This document shows positions 27,529 through 36,120 of a stretch of DNA of 64,000 nt, one piece after another. Within the stretch, counting starts at the first letter, position 1. Every line of letters starts with the position of its first letter. The stretch comes from JAJDXW01 sp965202895 (GTDB lineage: Bacteria; Pseudomonadota; Gammaproteobacteria; HK1): the NCBI GenBank assembly GCA_965202895.1, contig OZ241901.1:2666001-2730000 (forward strand), given 5' to 3'. Below the pieces are notes generated by a model. That model had not been told where the DNA came from. It was given only the letters and a program-made list of their open reading frames with translations, and made no database searches. A program made the position numbers and the translations under genes.

Positions 27529-28379
27529 CCGTAAGCCGTCCCGTTTCGAAGGGAAGGCCGCCGCCGAGCCGGAGGCGCTGGGCGGCGGCGGTCGGGGGCG
27601 GGCTCCGGCGCTCCCCGATCATCAACGTCCTCCAGCTCGCGGTTCTCGGCGGCGCCCTGGTGTGGCTCGGCCTGCGGGGCGCCGAAGCCATGGGGTATCA
27701 CTGGCAGTGGTACCGGGTCCCCCGCTACCTGTACCGGATCATCGACGGGGAGATCGTGTGGGGGCCTCTGGTCAGGGGGCTGCTGGTCACCGTCGAGCTG
27801 ACCGCCTGGAGCCTGATTCTCACCATCGCGATCGGGCTCGCGGCGGCGCTGATGCGACTCTCGGGCTCGGTGGTGTCCCGGGCGGTCGCCCGCGTCTACC
27901 TGGAGGCCGTCCGCAACACCCCCCTTCTGGTGCAGCTCTATCTCTTCTTCTACCTCCTGGCCCCGATCTTCGGCATCGACCGGTTCTGGAGCGGCGTCCT
28001 CGCGCTGGCCTTCTTCGAAGGCGCGTTCGGATCGGAGATCTTCCGCGCCGGCATCCTCTCGGTCGGCCGCAGCCAGTGGGAGGCGGGCGCGAGCCTCGGC
28101 CTCGGAAGGCTCCACACCTGTCGGTTCATCGTCTTCCCCCAGGCCCTGCGCCTGGTCCTCCCTCCCCTGACGAGCCTCGTCGTCAACCTGATCAAGCACT
28201 CCGCGATCGTGAGCGCCGTCGCCGTCGCGGACCTCGCCACCGCGGGCCGCAACGTCATCGCCGAGACCTACCTCAGCTTCGAGATCTGGTTCACGGTCGC
28301 CGCCATGTACCTCGTCCTGACGATCGCTCTCTCGCTCCTCGCGAGCGTGCTGGAGCGCCGGCTCGAGCGGCCCGGGTGA
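27525..28379 (+). CDS. Amino-acid ABC importer permease (HisQ/GltK type)
   Basis: 284 residues starting at the ATGA overlap. After a basic N-terminus, helices begin at LQLAVLGGALVWLGL. YLEAVRNTPLLVQLYLFFYL and SQWEAGASLGLGRLHTCRF are the family blocks, the latter contacting the ATPase. No ATP-binding subunit gene follows: the next gene, on the other strand, is unrelated. The importer must use an ATPase encoded elsewhere. Confidence 0.9.
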   Translation: MTVSRPVSKGRPPPSRRRWAAAVGGGLRRSPIINVLQLAVLGGALVWLGLRGAEAMGYHWQWYRVPRYLYRIIDGEIVWGPLVRGLLVTVELTAWSLILTIAIGLAAALMRLSGSVVSRAVARVYLEAVRNTPLLVQLYLFFYLLAPIFGIDRFWSGVLALAFFEGAFGSEIFRAGILSVGRSQWEAGASLGLGRLHTCRFIVFPQALRLVLPPLTSLVVNLIKHSAIVSAVAVADLATAGRNVIAETYLSFEIWFTVAAMYLVLTIALSLLASVLERRLERPG

Positions 28380-28400
28380 AGATCGGCGCGCCCGGGCGGT

Positions 28401-30206
28401 TCACCGCGGCGCGCTGGCCTCGCCATCCGCCGCCGGCTCCACCGCCTCGCACGCGGCCAGCTCCCACCCGTGGAACACCACCGCCAGCCCGACGTGCCGC
28501 ACCGACGGGGCGAGACGCCGCAACCCCTCGTCCGCCAGATAGCCCGCAACCTGCGCCCGCGCCCCGCGCAGCGCCTCCGCCACCACCGATTCCTCCACCC
28601 GCTCGCTCCGCTTCAGGTACTTGACCTCGATGACGTACCCGTAGCCGACGTCGGGATACCGCGCCACGAACGGCTCCAGGTAGAGGTCCGCGTAGCCCTT
28701 GTTCAGCTCACGCTCGGTGTGGATGACGAACTGCCCCGCCATGCTGAAGTGCGCGGCGAGGAACGCCTGCACGACCTTCTCCCCGTCGATGTAGTCGCGG
28801 ATCCCGGTCTGCTCCGAGATGGCCGCCGCGATGTGCTCCACGGCCGGGCGCCATTCGCCCTTGTAGGCCATGGCCCGCACCAGGCGCGAGAAGTGGTGGT
28901 GGCTCACCGAGAACACCCCCACGTCCCGGTACGCATCGCGGAGATATCCGTACATCAGCCGCCGCACCGTCTGGTTCGGGATCCCCAGCCGGGTCGTGCC
29001 CCCCGACACCCCGCGGATGCTCAGCAGGCCGAAGTAGTACAGCAGCGAGAGGAAATTCTCCGGGGCGTCGAGCCGGTCCAGAGGGAAGCTGAGATTCAGG
29101 TCGGCCTCCGTCTCCCCCTCGCCGATGACGTGGCGCAGCAGGTCGAAGTTGCCGTTGAGCTGCTTCGCGCCCGCGCTCACCCGTTGATTCACCAGCAGCA
29201 GGTGGCGCAGCTTCGTGTAGTCGATGCGAATGTTGGTGTCGATGAGATCGTCCGGCATCGGCTCGTTCGGGATGGAATGCTTGATGTAGTAGAGCACCAT
29301 GTCGGTGTTGTAGAGGTCGCCGGTGGCGGTCTTGGCAAAGCGGTAGCCGTTGTACCACTCGCGCATCACGTCCAGGGCCGCGTCCACGTCCTGGTTGAAC
29401 GCGCCCCGGTCCCGGTAGAGCTCCAGAAGGTCCCGCACCTCTGGCTCGGTGAAGCCGAGCACGTCGTTGAACTTCGGGGCGAGGGTGACGTTGGCGCCGA
29501 TGTTGAAGCCGCTGGTGACGTCGTCCATGGTGATGGGCGAGACCCCGGTGATGAACAGCCGTTCGAGGCCGCCGCCCTCTCCACCGGCCCCGGCCTTCAG
29601 GGCGGCGAAGAAGTTGCGGTAGAAGCCCCCGCCGTGGGTGAACGACTCATACGCCTCCCGCCCCCGGTGCGCCAGGACCGTGTTGGCGAAGTTGTCGTAC
29701 TCGTCGATGAGGATATAGAGCGGGATACCGTGCTCGCCGGCGTACTTGAACAGCTCGCGGAGCTTGCCGTCGATGGCGGGCGGGGCGAGGATACGCCGGA
29801 GCGCCGACTCGGGGAACAGGTCCGGATGCCGTTCCAGCGCATAGCGCAGCTCGATGAAGCAGTAGCCTTCGAAGCGTTCTTCCAGGGTCTCCAGCTTGTC
29901 GTTGAAGGCGGAGAAGTCGAAACGCACCACGACGTAGCGGCCGCGGTCGGCGGTGGGCGCGCGCCCGATGTCGGTGCCCCCGAACAGGGCCTCGAACTCG
30001 TGCGCCCAGTGCCGCCCGTAGTAGCACTCCAGCAGCGACAGCCAGCACGACTTGCCGAAGCGCCGGGGGCGGATGAAGAAGACGTAGCGCTCGTCTTCCA
30101 GTGGACGCAGGTATCGGGTCTTGTCCACGTACAGCCAGCCGTTCCTGCGGATGCGCCGGAACGACGCCTCGCCGTAGGGGATGCGCGGGTAAGAGGCGGT
30201 CATCAC
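28401..30206 (-). CDS. AAA-ATPase-like protein with C-terminal nuclease-fold domain (DUF1703 type)
   Basis: 601 residues. The N-terminus has YVDKTRYL and FFIRPRRFGKS, the Walker A variant of the AAA-ATPase-like family found with DUF1703. LYILIDEYDNFAN is Walker B and FITGVSPITMDDVTSGFN is the sensor-like block. Near the C-terminus YVIEVKYLKRSE is the D/ExK part of a PD-(D/E)xK fold. This family is common in Bacteroidetes and some proteobacteria and has no settled function; mobile or defence roles are suspected. It stands alone with a 613-base gap upstream. Confidence 0.85.
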   Translation of the reverse strand: MMTASYPRIPYGEASFRRIRRNGWLYVDKTRYLRPLEDERYVFFIRPRRFGKSCWLSLLECYYGRHWAHEFEALFGGTDIGRAPTADRGRYVVVRFDFSAFNDKLETLEERFEGYCFIELRYALERHPDLFPESALRRILAPPAIDGKLRELFKYAGEHGIPLYILIDEYDNFANTVLAHRGREAYESFTHGGGFYRNFFAALKAGAGGEGGGLERLFITGVSPITMDDVTSGFNIGANVTLAPKFNDVLGFTEPEVRDLLELYRDRGAFNQDVDAALDVMREWYNGYRFAKTATGDLYNTDMVLYYIKHSIPNEPMPDDLIDTNIRIDYTKLRHLLLVNQRVSAGAKQLNGNFDLLRHVIGEGETEADLNLSFPLDRLDAPENFLSLLYYFGLLSIRGVSGGTTRLGIPNQTVRRLMYGYLRDAYRDVGVFSVSHHHFSRLVRAMAYKGEWRPAVEHIAAAISEQTGIRDYIDGEKVVQAFLAAHFSMAGQFVIHTERELNKGYADLYLEPFVARYPDVGYGYVIEVKYLKRSERVEESVVAEALRGARAQVAGYLADEGLRRLAPSVRHVGLAVVFHGWELAACEAVEPAADGEASAPR

Positions 30207-30703
30207 TTTCGGCCCTCCGCGTTCATGGCGCCGGGGGCTTCCCGCGGACCCCGGCGCCGGTCGCCCGGGGCGGAGCAGGGGGCGAGCCTGCAGGGAGCGG
30301 GGCCGACCCGCGAGGGCGGCGGACCGCGCACCTGCGATACGGGCGAGCTCGTCCTCCTCGGCGCGGGGGTCCCCGATCCGTCAGGCGCTTCGGGGCGGCC
30401 CTCTCCATCCTTCGCTCCCCTTCCTCGGCGTGTCGGCGGTATCCATCCGGCATCGGGGCTCGGCGCTTGCCCGGCGACCGGCGCCGCGCCCCGTGCAGCA
30501 TAGCAGCGTCGCCTCCCCGCCCCCGGTTCCTCCCGGCGGCATGCCGCGAACATGGCGATGCCGGATACGTGACGGTTCGGCCAGACATCCTTTCGAGGTC
30601 TCCAAGCCCCACCGTCGCTGCCTGCGCTCTCGTCGATTCGCCTCGGGATCGTCATGCCAAGGGGCAGGCCCAGGGACCGAGGCGAAGGCGATGCACGGAA
30701 CAT
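30207..30703. other. Intergenic region without a recognisable gene
   Basis: About 500 bases upstream of the 28401-30206 gene, within a 613-base gap. GC-rich sequence with no frame showing family motifs on either strand. The promoter of the ATPase gene should be here. The remainder of the gap is the relic at 30704-30790. Confidence 0.5.
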
Positions 30704-30790
30704 CGCCGCATCTCCTCGGAGCGGCCCTGCGGCAACGGACTGCTCCAGCTTCCGGAAGGGAAATCGGCCGGCGAGCGGGCGGGTACGAGG
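30704..30790 (-). pseudogene. Relic of the DndE-ATPase gene
   Basis: A hand alignment of these 87 bases with 32721-32807, inside the intact DndE-ATPase gene, gives about 71 identical positions and no gaps. Read on the minus strand it encodes VPARSPADFPSGSW and LPQGRSEEMRR, against VPGGSPADFFSRSW and LPQDSSEEMRR in the intact gene (residues about 348-374). No longer frame is preserved, so it is a broken copy of this or a related ATPase. It abuts the 3' end of the DUF4143 gene. Confidence 0.75.
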
Positions 30791-30819
30791 AGCATCGGCG
30801 GCCTTGCCGGGCGGTCCGG

Positions 30820-32022
30820 TCAGCCCGCCAGCTCTTCGGCCAGTGCTCTCAATCCGATCGCTTCCACCCCTTCCCCCTTGGGGTAACGATCTTCGCCGCC
30901 GTGCACGAGGAACGCCCGCTCCGGCGCCACGTCGGCGAGCGCGACGCGGAATCCCCGGCTGACGGCGGGCGCGTGGCCACGCTTGATCTCGACGGCCCGG
31001 ATCCGGTTGCCGGGCAGCTCCAGCACGAGATCGATCTCGGCCCCGGCCGCCGTGCGGTAGAAGCTGGCCAGCGTGCGCTCCGGCGCCGCCCGGAGCAGTG
31101 TCTCGACGACGAAGCCCTCCCAGCTCGCGCCGGCGATCGGATGGCCGAGCACGTCCTCGGCGTCGTCGAGCCGCAACAGCGCGTGGACGATTCCGCTGTC
31201 GCGCACGTAGACCTTGGGTGACTTCACGAGCCGTTTCCGAACGTTGGCGTGGAACGGCGGCAACCGGCGCACCAGCAGGAGATCGGCCAGCAGATCGACG
31301 TACCGGGCCACGGTCTTGCCGTCCACGGCGAGGCTCCTCGCAAACGCGGCGGCGTTCCAGAGGCCGCCCTGAGCGTGCGCGAGCATGGTCCAGAACCGGC
31401 GCAGCGTCTGTGACGGCACGCGCGGGCCCAGGGCGGGAATATCCCGCTCCAGATAGGTGTGGATGAAGTTCTCCCGCCAGAGCGCACTGGCCGCGTCGTC
31501 CGGGGCAAGGAAGCTGCGCGGGAATCCGCCCCGGCTCCACAGGCGCCCTTGCTCCTGTTCATCCACCTCGCGCACATCCAGCGGAGGGAGCTCCAGATAG
31601 CCGATCCGGCCGGCCAGGCTCTCCCCCGACTGCCGCAGCAAATCCATCGAAGCGGACCCGAGCAGGAGGAACTGCCCGGCGGTCTCGCCTTCCCGGATGC
31701 GCTCGTCGATGATCCCGCGCAGCACCTGAAACAGGCGCGGGGCGCGATGGATCTCGTCCAGCACCACGAGCCGGTTGCGTTGGGCGCCGAGATAGCCGCG
31801 CGCATCGGCCAGTCTTTCCCGATCGGCCGGGCTCTCCAGATCCAGGTACAGGCCCGTCGTGCGCGACCCCGGTCCGCGCGGGCCGCCGCCCGCCTCCGCG
31901 ATGGCCCGCGCGAGGGTGGTCTTGCCGACCTGTCGCGGCCCGAGGAGGGCGACGGCCGGAAAGAGCCGCAGGTGGTCTTCTACGCGCGCGGCCAGGAGCC
32001 GGGGGATCATGCCTTCCTTCAT
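30820..32022 (-). CDS. ATP-binding protein with AAA_14 and DUF4143 domains
   Basis: 400 residues from the ATG at 32022 (MKEGMIPRLL). Walker A is LLGPRQVGKTT, Walker B is RLVVLDEIHR, and FLLLGSASMDLLRQSGESLAGR is the arginine-finger region. The C-terminal DUF4143 part ends with a PD-(D/E)xK-like ...AAGAEIDLVLELPGNRIRAVEIK block. The family is widespread, often mobile, and its role is unknown. It separates the Dnd cluster from the relic of its terminal gene. Confidence 0.88.
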   Translation of the reverse strand: MKEGMIPRLLAARVEDHLRLFPAVALLGPRQVGKTTLARAIAEAGGGPRGPGSRTTGLYLDLESPADRERLADARGYLGAQRNRLVVLDEIHRAPRLFQVLRGIIDERIREGETAGQFLLLGSASMDLLRQSGESLAGRIGYLELPPLDVREVDEQEQGRLWSRGGFPRSFLAPDDAASALWRENFIHTYLERDIPALGPRVPSQTLRRFWTMLAHAQGGLWNAAAFARSLAVDGKTVARYVDLLADLLLVRRLPPFHANVRKRLVKSPKVYVRDSGIVHALLRLDDAEDVLGHPIAGASWEGFVVETLLRAAPERTLASFYRTAAGAEIDLVLELPGNRIRAVEIKRGHAPAVSRGFRVALADVAPERAFLVHGGEDRYPKGEGVEAIGLRALAEELAG

Positions 32023-32305
32023 CCTCGCAATTATGGAATCAGAGTCCGAAATTGCAAGGATGTTTCCATCCCTCCCGGACACGAGGACCGCCGATGACGT
32101 CACGAATCCGACGTGCACCGACGGCGCCTCCCGTCCACGCCGCTCCCCTGCGGAAGGGAGATGGATCACGGACGCTTCGGTGAGCCCCGTGGTCCGTCGG
32201 AGCAGCAGGGTGCGGGCGGCGCAAGGGCAATCGGCGAACGGGACGTCCCCCGGGCGAGGGGCATGCGGCTTTCGTCGGGCCGGAGGTTGTCGGGAGAACA
32301 GGGAG

Positions 32306-33838
32306 CTACGGCTCCCAGGCTATGACCCTTCTCGTTCTCGCCTCGGATCGGATACGGCAGAGCGCTTCGCCGACGTTCAGCCCGGTCAGGGAGTATCCAC
32401 TTCCGAAGATCCTTCTCGCCGGACCCGGCTTGGCTTGCGTGTTGAACGCCAGGGTCAAGCCCATGTTGTCGAGATAGTCGTCTTCGGCGCCCTCGAAATC
32501 ATCGGGAGACTGGGAGGCGAGCAGCACGACGCCCCCCTTGGAACGGCTCATTCGGACGAGGTTGGCCAGGGCCGGCAGCCGGGTCCTGAGTACGACGTGC
32601 GCCTCGTCGAGCAACGTGAGATGACGCAGAGAGCGGGCGCCTTCGCTATCCGTCGGGGCGTCCGGCTGCGCGTTCAGCCACCGGTCCAGGGCGTTCAGCG
32701 TCAGGTTGATGATCAGCCGCCGCATCTCCTCGGAGCTGTCCTGCGGCAACAGGATGATCCAGCTCCTGGAAAAGAAATCGGCGGGCGAGCCGCCGGGGAC
32801 GAACAAGTCGAACTGGGTCAGCTCATTGAGGGTGGAGGTCAATTCGTCCGGGCCGCGCCCCCGTTCTTCGTATTCGCTCACGAGGGCGCGTGCGACGTCC
32901 GGGAGGGCGATGCTGCTGCCCGCGGCGCCGGCCCCGAGGGTCGCAGCGATCGCCTCCCGAAGCGCCTCCGACTGTACGCCGCTCGGCCGGCGCGACTTGA
33001 CGGACCCGATCGAGTCGCGGATGCGGGCCGCCGCGGTCTTGATTGCGACGTCGTCGTCGGAGCCCACGTCGAGAACGTTCAACGGGATGGATTCTTCGGG
33101 GGGACGGACGACTTCCGCGGAGTAGCTCTCGCGCAACCCTTCGGCGAGGTCCCCCTTGAAGTCGAAGGCGAGCAACGGTACGTCGCCGAAGCCGCGCAGT
33201 GCCTTCAGCATGTGAACCGCGGTTCTGGTCTTGCCCGAACCCACGCCGCCCATGATCGCCATGTGCGGGCTGCCGCCCGGACCGTTGAGCGTGAACTCGA
33301 CGTTCTCGCCGGTCCTCGCGTCCCGGGCCGCCTCGCCTACCGGAAGACGTACCTCGCCGGTCAGGGTCGGTGCGCGAGGCGTGGGAAATCCGACGTCGTC
33401 ATCTCCGGGGTCGTTCGGAAAATTCGCAAGCTCCGCCAACCTCGCGACGAAGCGCCCCAGCTCACGCCCGGAGGACTCCCAATCCTTCTCCAGGAGGCTC
33501 GCGCCCCGCATCCAATGCGCGGTGACCAATGCCTGGAGAGAGCGCTTCGACATCCTTCGATCGCCGTGGCTCTGGGTGATCAGGGCGAGCCACGCAGCCA
33601 GATCGCCACCCTCCCCGAATAGCTGCATGCCGCGTATCGCGGTGGCCATGTCGTCGCTCTCCTCTTCGGTGGGAGGCGGCGGAGGGGTCGGCAGCGACAA
33701 CGATCGCGCGATGGCCAGCCGCGCCACGACGTTTCGGTGGCGCCAACCGAGCCCTCTGCCCAGATCGGCGCAGATCCTGTCGGCGGCGCTGGTCGTACGG
33801 AAGATCGCCTTTGGAAGATCGGCGAGCTCGATCGTCAT
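32306..33838 (-). CDS. DndE domain fused to a HerA/FtsK-like ATPase
   Basis: 510 residues. Residues 1 to about 125 resemble DndE, the small DNA-binding member of the phosphorothioation machinery: FRTTSAADRICADLGRGLGW and VVARLAIARSLS near the start, and a later segment with LVTAHWMRGASLLEKDW. Residues about 180-510 are a P-loop ATPase with Walker A GGVGSGKT at 198-205 and Walker B HLTLLDEAH at 406-413, followed by VLLASQSPDDF, the pattern of HerA/VirB4-like DNA pumps. DndE is usually a separate protein of about 110 residues, so the fusion is unusual. It overlaps the dndD stop by 4 bases (33835-33838). Confidence 0.75.
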   Translation of the reverse strand: MTIELADLPKAIFRTTSAADRICADLGRGLGWRHRNVVARLAIARSLSLPTPPPPPTEEESDDMATAIRGMQLFGEGGDLAAWLALITQSHGDRRMSKRSLQALVTAHWMRGASLLEKDWESSGRELGRFVARLAELANFPNDPGDDDVGFPTPRAPTLTGEVRLPVGEAARDARTGENVEFTLNGPGGSPHMAIMGGVGSGKTRTAVHMLKALRGFGDVPLLAFDFKGDLAEGLRESYSAEVVRPPEESIPLNVLDVGSDDDVAIKTAAARIRDSIGSVKSRRPSGVQSEALREAIAATLGAGAAGSSIALPDVARALVSEYEERGRGPDELTSTLNELTQFDLFVPGGSPADFFSRSWIILLPQDSSEEMRRLIINLTLNALDRWLNAQPDAPTDSEGARSLRHLTLLDEAHVVLRTRLPALANLVRMSRSKGGVVLLASQSPDDFEGAEDDYLDNMGLTLAFNTQAKPGPARRIFGSGYSLTGLNVGEALCRIRSEARTRRVIAWEP

Positions 33839-35916
33839 GGTCGAATGGTCCTCGAATCGAGATCGTGCACGGTGGTGACGGCGACCCCCCGGTCATGCGA
33901 GACCCTCAGCTCATAGCTCGCGGCGATCCGTTCGCGAATCGCGTCGAGCTTGTCGTCGACGACCTCCTGATCGGTCGAGAGGAGGATGACCTGACCCGGG
34001 CGATCCGTGAAGGTCTTGAGTACGCCGATCCGCTGGTCGAGGCTCAGGCGGGCCAGCGGCGTATCGACGACGAAGGGAAATGTTCTGCCGCTGACCTTTG
34101 TAATCGCCGCAATCAACGCCTGGGTAAAGACCTGGCTCGCGCCGGCGGATTTGACGATCCGATGGAGATCGGCGCCGTCCGCGGCAATCATTCTCACCTC
34201 GCAATCGGGGGAGATGTCGATCCGCTCCACCCGATCCGACATGTGCGCCATCGCCTTCCACACCTTGGTCATTTCATCGGCCACCTCGCCGACCTCGTGC
34301 AGAACGGCGTACTCGAGGAGATCGTCGATCAACCTGGCATATGCATCGGCCCGTGACGCATAGGCGAGCGCCGGACCATGCGTATCGAGACGGGACACGT
34401 ACCGAGCCAGCTCCGCACGGCGGTCGCCGAGCTTCGCCGTCGCGTCGTCCAGATCGCGTTGCGCCGCATCTCTCTGTTCCTTGTACCGCCCGGACTGTTC
34501 CGTCAGCTCCTTGAGGCGCCCGGTATGCTTCTCGATCTCCGGCACGTCCTGTTCGAGCCCGAGGCGTTCGCGTTTCTTTGCCTCCGCGGTCGCCACCGCA
34601 CTATGAAAGCGTTCGACCTGCCTCGAAGCCTCCGTCGATGAGCGGCGTTCGACGGCCTCCAACCGATCGATTGCGGCGGCCCGGATCGTGCCGGCCAGAG
34701 CCGTGTGGAGGTAGTCGTCCGCGCAGCCCTCGGGCGGCGGATGCCACAGCGCCGCCCAGGCCGCCTTCGCCGCCTCTATCACCGATTCGCGATGCTCCTC
34801 CCGGAGCGGTGGCTCCAGCCGGCCAATCCTTGCGGACAGATCGGCGGCGAAACGGTCGACATTTCTATTGCCTTCGTTCCGTCCGGTCTCCCATCTCTCC
34901 CGTTTCGCCTCGGAGCGCAACCGATCCAGGGCCGCGTCTCCGAACGATGCCCCCGCGATAGCGAGCGCCATGTCACCGGTGATCAGGTCCGTGAGGTCGT
35001 TGGTGGCTCGCTCCGCCTCCTCCCTGTACCGGCTTTCGTCCTCGAGAAGGCCCCCGATCATGGCTACCGTACCCTCTCCCCTCCCGCCGAGAAGCCGGGT
35101 CAGCTCATCTATCTCGAGCTCGACGTCGGGGAGACGCGCATCTGCTGCATCGCGCTCCGCTTTCTTCCCGTCGATCCGATCCCCCAGCTTCTCGATAGCG
35201 GTCTTCACCTCGTTCACGGTGGTGTCGGACGGCGGCGCTGCACGGGTTCGCCGGTTCTGTGCATACCTCTCCAGAGAGTCCTTGAGGCTGTGGAGAACGG
35301 GCAACCCGAGCAAGCCCTCGATGCCTCGACGCACCTGCTCGCCCATGTCACGGCTGGCGTATCGCTGTATCTGTTCACCGTCGAAGAGAAAGAATTCCGC
35401 GAGGCTGGGGTGCAGGAAGCGCTGCGCGATCCATTCGTTGTGCCAACGGTCCGCGTCTCCGACGTTGGGGGGCGGGGAGACAGGAACCCGGCCTTGGCCT
35501 TCGTAGATCTGAAGCTGATCGTCGGCAACCTTGTGTTGGCCGCCGGCGCGGAAATACCAGGTCCGTTTGATCTCGATCGGATCGCCTGCTTCGTCCTCCC
35601 ATTCGAGCTTCACGACGCATTCGGGCGGACCGGCCTCCGCCGCTCGATGACGAAGGGCGCCTTCGAGAAACTTGCTGTAGCTCGTATTGAGACGACCCAC
35701 GCCATCGTCATCCCCCGTCGCCCGCGCCCGGGGGACGAGACTCAAGCCGGCCCGGCCAAACAGGCCCAAGGTCAGCGCTTCGAAGAAGGAGGTCTTGCCG
35801 TACTCGTTGGGCGCCATCACGAGGACCACGTTCCTGGCCCCGTGCGGACGCGGGAACTCGAACCTCGCGCTGCGGTAGGAGCGCCAGTTGATGAGCTGCA
35901 CGGAACGAAGATGCAT
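33835..35916 (-). CDS. dndD: DNA phosphorothioation protein DndD (SMC/RecF-like ATPase)
   Basis: 693 residues from the ATG at 35916. The N-terminus LINWRSYRSARFEF leads to the P-loop APNEYGKTSFFEAL. FFLFDGEQIQRYA is the DndD-type Q-loop block, and the long middle is coiled coil. The C-terminal lobe has SQVFTQALIAAI as the ABC signature region and FVVDTPLARLS for Walker B. DndD supplies ATPase activity in placing sulfur in the DNA backbone with DndC and DndE. The start overlaps the stop of the 66-residue gene by one base, and the stop overlaps the next start, so these genes are a tightly coupled operon. Confidence 0.88.
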   Translation of the reverse strand: MHLRSVQLINWRSYRSARFEFPRPHGARNVVLVMAPNEYGKTSFFEALTLGLFGRAGLSLVPRARATGDDDGVGRLNTSYSKFLEGALRHRAAEAGPPECVVKLEWEDEAGDPIEIKRTWYFRAGGQHKVADDQLQIYEGQGRVPVSPPPNVGDADRWHNEWIAQRFLHPSLAEFFLFDGEQIQRYASRDMGEQVRRGIEGLLGLPVLHSLKDSLERYAQNRRTRAAPPSDTTVNEVKTAIEKLGDRIDGKKAERDAADARLPDVELEIDELTRLLGGRGEGTVAMIGGLLEDESRYREEAERATNDLTDLITGDMALAIAGASFGDAALDRLRSEAKRERWETGRNEGNRNVDRFAADLSARIGRLEPPLREEHRESVIEAAKAAWAALWHPPPEGCADDYLHTALAGTIRAAAIDRLEAVERRSSTEASRQVERFHSAVATAEAKKRERLGLEQDVPEIEKHTGRLKELTEQSGRYKEQRDAAQRDLDDATAKLGDRRAELARYVSRLDTHGPALAYASRADAYARLIDDLLEYAVLHEVGEVADEMTKVWKAMAHMSDRVERIDISPDCEVRMIAADGADLHRIVKSAGASQVFTQALIAAITKVSGRTFPFVVDTPLARLSLDQRIGVLKTFTDRPGQVILLSTDQEVVDDKLDAIRERIAASYELRVSHDRGVAVTTVHDLDSRTIRP

Positions 35917-36116
35917 CAATCTTCCTCGTCCAGCTCGGAGAATACTTCGTCGAAATCTTGAGTTATCCCACGCTTCCTCATCTTTCCCATGTGAGCGAGC
36001 TCCACGTGGACGAGCCGTTCCAGCACCATGATGTCGAGCCCGGCCTCCGCACACTTTCGCCTGACCAGTCGGCGACCGTTCTCGCTCTGCAAGAGAACGA
36101 CGACGTTCGTTGCCAT
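35916..36116 (-). CDS. Small Dnd-associated protein
   Basis: 66 residues, charged, with no signal or membrane helix: an N-terminal VVVLLQSENGRRLVRR strand-helix followed by an acidic tail (DFDEVFSELDEED). It is wedged between dndC (4-base gap) and dndD (one-base overlap), so it is surely translated with them. Small proteins at this position are known as DNA-modification-system-associated small proteins in other dnd-like operons. The molecular role is not known. Confidence 0.75.
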   Translation of the reverse strand: MATNVVVLLQSENGRRLVRRKCAEAGLDIMVLERLVHVELAHMGKMRKRGITQDFDEVFSELDEED

Positions 36117-36120
36117 CGCC

